Source of the DNA: Parabacteroides sp. TM07-1AC
GTDB lineage: Bacteria > Bacteroidota > Bacteroidia > Bacteroidales > Tannerellaceae
Length of the DNA: 64,000 nucleotides
NCBI RefSeq assembly: GCF_003480915.1
Contig: NZ_QUKD01000012.1
Coordinates: 124,227-188,226, forward strand
Direction of reading: 5' to 3'
Numbering within the stretch: the stretch's first letter is position 1; each line of letters starts with the position of its first letter. The notes under the pieces were generated by a model. The model was not told the origin of the DNA. It was given only the letters and a program-made list of their open reading frames with translations, and searched no databases. Shown here piece by piece: positions 61,805-64,000 of this stretch. The translations under genes were made by a program, and so were the position numbers.

Positions 61805-64000
61805 ATGCAGCAACCTTTTTTTCGACATATTATTAAAATCACGTGGATATTACTAATCATAATTGCCACCTCATGTAACAAAAATCGCCAAAAAGAACAA
61901 CACAGAATTTTGGTCATTGAATCTTTTGAGCCTGAATATACAGGCTACGAAGGGAAAAAAGAGAAAATATATAAGGAATTTAAGAAACACGGCATAGATG
62001 CCGATATTAAAACATTCTATCTGGATTGCGACTCCTATTTGGACGCAGAAGAAAAAAACAGAATGTATAATTTTCTCGATACTGTCGCTTATTGGAATCC
62101 TGAACTAATACTTGTTTATGACGATCAGGCTGCATATTCAATAATGGCCTGCGATCATCGTTTCATACAAAAAGTCCCTGTCGTTTTCGACGGAGTTAAT
62201 TTCCCAAACTGGGAATTACTAAAACTTTACCCGAATATAACAGGCTTCTGGGATAAACCGGAATATATGAAAACAGTTCAGCTAGGAGAAATGATATTTG
62301 GTCCTATGTACTTCAATATATGGACAGACAATACATTTCTCGGAAGAAAAACAACAAAAGTTTTTTTAGAGGAAGCCAAAAACATAGGGGTAGAAAGAGT
62401 GAGTGGAAAACTTTTTACCATCGACAGAAACGGTGCATATTCATTTACATTGGACAGTATCACGACTATAAAAGATAAAAGCCGGATACTCCAAAAACCT
62501 AAAAAAACAAACTTCAGACTGATCGATGCTCGCGAATCCACTTCCAGCGGTTTATTATGGTCACTTTCCGGATTGGCTCGTTATACCCTGTTTGTACAGA
62601 GTAAAAGAGATTTTGCCTCAAAACGACTGGGCTTATTTGCTAATGGTCCTACATTGTCTGTTGTCAATGAAGGATTCGGATTGAAAGAAGGCATCCTGGG
62701 AGGCTATTTAACATCACCGGAAACGCAAATAAGCCAATCCGTCAATCTGGCAACAGAAATTCTACATGGTAAAAAGGTAAAAGATATACCTATCACTCCC
62801 AGTCCTAAAGAATATCTGCTGGACTGGACAGAAATGGATCGCTGGAATATATCTCAAAGTAATGTTCCCGATTACTGTCATATCATAAAAATGCCTTTTT
62901 ATGAACGATACAAACTACAACTCATCATTATCGGTATCCTGGCAGGCATAGCTATTATTCTTATCATATTCTATCTGATATATCTTTATTTTCGGGAAAA
63001 CCGGAATAAGCAGATCGCACAGGAAAACCTGAAAAAAGGGGAACGTTTTTTATCTTTGGCACTTGCCGGAGGTAAAGTATATGCTTTCCAACTCAGAGAA
63101 AACAAGTTTTCTTTCGACAAGGAATTCTATATAGATGCCGGAATAGAAGAAAAAATACTTCCTACTGAAGAATTCAAGGCCTGCCTCCACCCTAAGAATC
63201 AGGAAAGTTTTAATGACGATGTCATAAATGCACGGCTAGGTAAATATCAAAAGAACATCTCACAGATACGATGTAACTTCGACGGAAAAGGCTATCAATG
63301 GTGGGAATTTCGTTATACATACAACAAGGAAGAGGATATTTTCAACGGACTTTGTCTGAATATTCAACAGAGCAAAGAAGCAGAACAGGAGCTGATCAAT
63401 GCCCGACAGAAAGCTGAAGAATCGGATAAGATGAAATCCGCATTTCTTGCCAATATGAGCCATGAAATACGTACGCCTTTAAACGCTATTGTCGGTTTTT
63501 CAAACATAATAGCAGAAGAGGAAGAGGTCGAACTGTCCGCAGAAGAACGGAATGAATTCCTGGGGCTGATCAATACCAATTCGGAGTTGCTTCTGAAACT
63601 GATCAATGATATCCTGGATCTCTCACGCATTGAATCAGGGAGAATGGACTTTTCATTCAAATCCTGCAATTTAACCGATTTGATGAAGAACATCTATCAT
63701 ACGCACCTGGTACTGATGCCACCGGAAGTAGAATTACGGATAGACCTGCCGGAAAAACCGGTTGTGATAGAAACGGATCCTCTCCGGCTGACACAAGTCA
63801 TTACAAACTTCATCAACAATGCATCCAAATTCACACATAAAGGATACATCCAAATAGGCTACACCTGTGACATTATAGAAGAGACAGTCGAAATCTACGT
63901 GAAAGATACGGGCATAGGGATACCGAAAGAAAAACAACAAGCTGTATTCGAACGCTTCAGCAAACTGGATGAGTTCGCACAGGGGACAGGACTAGGACTT
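61805..64000 (+). CDS. Sensor histidine kinase with periplasmic substrate-binding-like domain, 3'-truncated by the window edge
   Basis: 732 codons are visible and the frame runs off the end. The N-terminus is a lipoprotein-like signal (WILLIIIATSC, Cys near residue 23). An ABC-substrate-binding-type periplasmic domain follows (HRILVIESFEPEYTGYEGKK, LILVYDDQAAYSIMACD, VPVVFDGVNFPNWELL). One membrane helix (about 371-398, LIIIGILAGIAIILIIFYL) leads to a PAS-like region. The kinase core then has His553 in ANMSHEIRTPLNAIVGFSN and the ATPase N and G1 boxes (TNFINNASKFTHKG, YVKDTGIGIPK). The ligand is unknown. Whether a receiver domain follows cannot be seen. It is isolated behind its own promoter. 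Confidence 0.88.
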   Translation, partial: MQQPFFRHIIKITWILLIIIATSCNKNRQKEQHRILVIESFEPEYTGYEGKKEKIYKEFKKHGIDADIKTFYLDCDSYLDAEEKNRMYNFLDTVAYWNPELILVYDDQAAYSIMACDHRFIQKVPVVFDGVNFPNWELLKLYPNITGFWDKPEYMKTVQLGEMIFGPMYFNIWTDNTFLGRKTTKVFLEEAKNIGVERVSGKLFTIDRNGAYSFTLDSITTIKDKSRILQKPKKTNFRLIDARESTSSGLLWSLSGLARYTLFVQSKRDFASKRLGLFANGPTLSVVNEGFGLKEGILGGYLTSPETQISQSVNLATEILHGKKVKDIPITPSPKEYLLDWTEMDRWNISQSNVPDYCHIIKMPFYERYKLQLIIIGILAGIAIILIIFYLIYLYFRENRNKQIAQENLKKGERFLSLALAGGKVYAFQLRENKFSFDKEFYIDAGIEEKILPTEEFKACLHPKNQESFNDDVINARLGKYQKNISQIRCNFDGKGYQWWEFRYTYNKEEDIFNGLCLNIQQSKEAEQELINARQKAEESDKMKSAFLANMSHEIRTPLNAIVGFSNIIAEEEEVELSAEERNEFLGLINTNSELLLKLINDILDLSRIESGRMDFSFKSCNLTDLMKNIYHTHLVLMPPEVELRIDLPEKPVVIETDPLRLTQVITNFINNASKFTHKGYIQIGYTCDIIEETVEIYVKDTGIGIPKEKQQAVFERFSKLDEFAQGTGLGL

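Noticed and set aside
1..64000. tRNA, rRNA or riboswitch genes
   Set aside because: No cloverleaf, rRNA-like or recognisable riboswitch sequence was seen in the intergenic stretches on either strand.

Overview
The window reads as chromosomal DNA of a gut-type Bacteroidales, most like Parabacteroides. This is an inference from gene content: a SusC/SusD pair under a hybrid two-component regulator, GldD/GldE, an ArgR-GNAT-ArgG-ArgC-ArgD arginine operon, an HU/RNase G block and many lipoproteins. TAnnTTTG promoter boxes, the Bacteroidetes -7 consensus, stand before several operons. No rRNA, tRNA or CRISPR array was seen.

Layout. The left edge holds the 3' part of a membrane-anchored MutS-like ATPase, then a decayed IS1182-type transposase between two near-identical terminator hairpins. 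From 20.8 down to 2.1 kb runs one polysaccharide utilization locus (PUL), all on the minus strand. In transcription order it has a cytoplasmic GH130, an MFS importer, a lipoprotein of unrecognised family, a secreted GH130, a tiny exported ORF, SusC, SusD, two SGNH-type esterases, a second copy of the unrecognised family, and the hybrid sensor/AraC regulator. The content points to an acetylated, probably beta-mannoside-containing glycan. The paired 570-residue proteins are the least explained part and could be a new enzyme family. A 47-bp sequence occurs at both ends of the locus in opposite orientation.

Right of the PUL come a broken LVIVD-repeat lipoprotein gene, an M48 metallopeptidase, the arginine operon (23.6-28.2 kb), a DPP IV-type peptidase, an MscS channel, an NlpE-like lipoprotein and a C1 peptidase. 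ProC then faces proline dehydrogenase and P5C dehydrogenase, so proline synthesis and breakdown lie tail to tail. A ferredoxin, two L,D-transpeptidases and a fucose/rhamnose-flavoured island follow: GH29, a beta-helix GH141-like protein fused to PDZ, an AraC regulator and a mutarotase. After a pentapeptide-repeat protein, a small GNAT and a giant AsmA-like protein comes the conserved MutY-SSB-GldE-GldD-Sfp row, then HU, a 29-residue ribosome-type peptide, RNase G, a decayed toxin-like GNAT, an exported Gfo/Idh oxidoreductase, DnaK, and a hybrid-type sensor kinase cut by the window end.

The most unusual non-coding signal is a pair of intergenic arrays (35.44-35.50 and 50.87-50.99 kb). In each, a 5-base word alternates with its reverse complement at exactly 11-bp steps, about one helical turn. 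The words differ (TTTCA/TGAAA versus TGCCA/TGGCA) but the geometry is the same, and each array begins about 20-30 bases after a stop codon.
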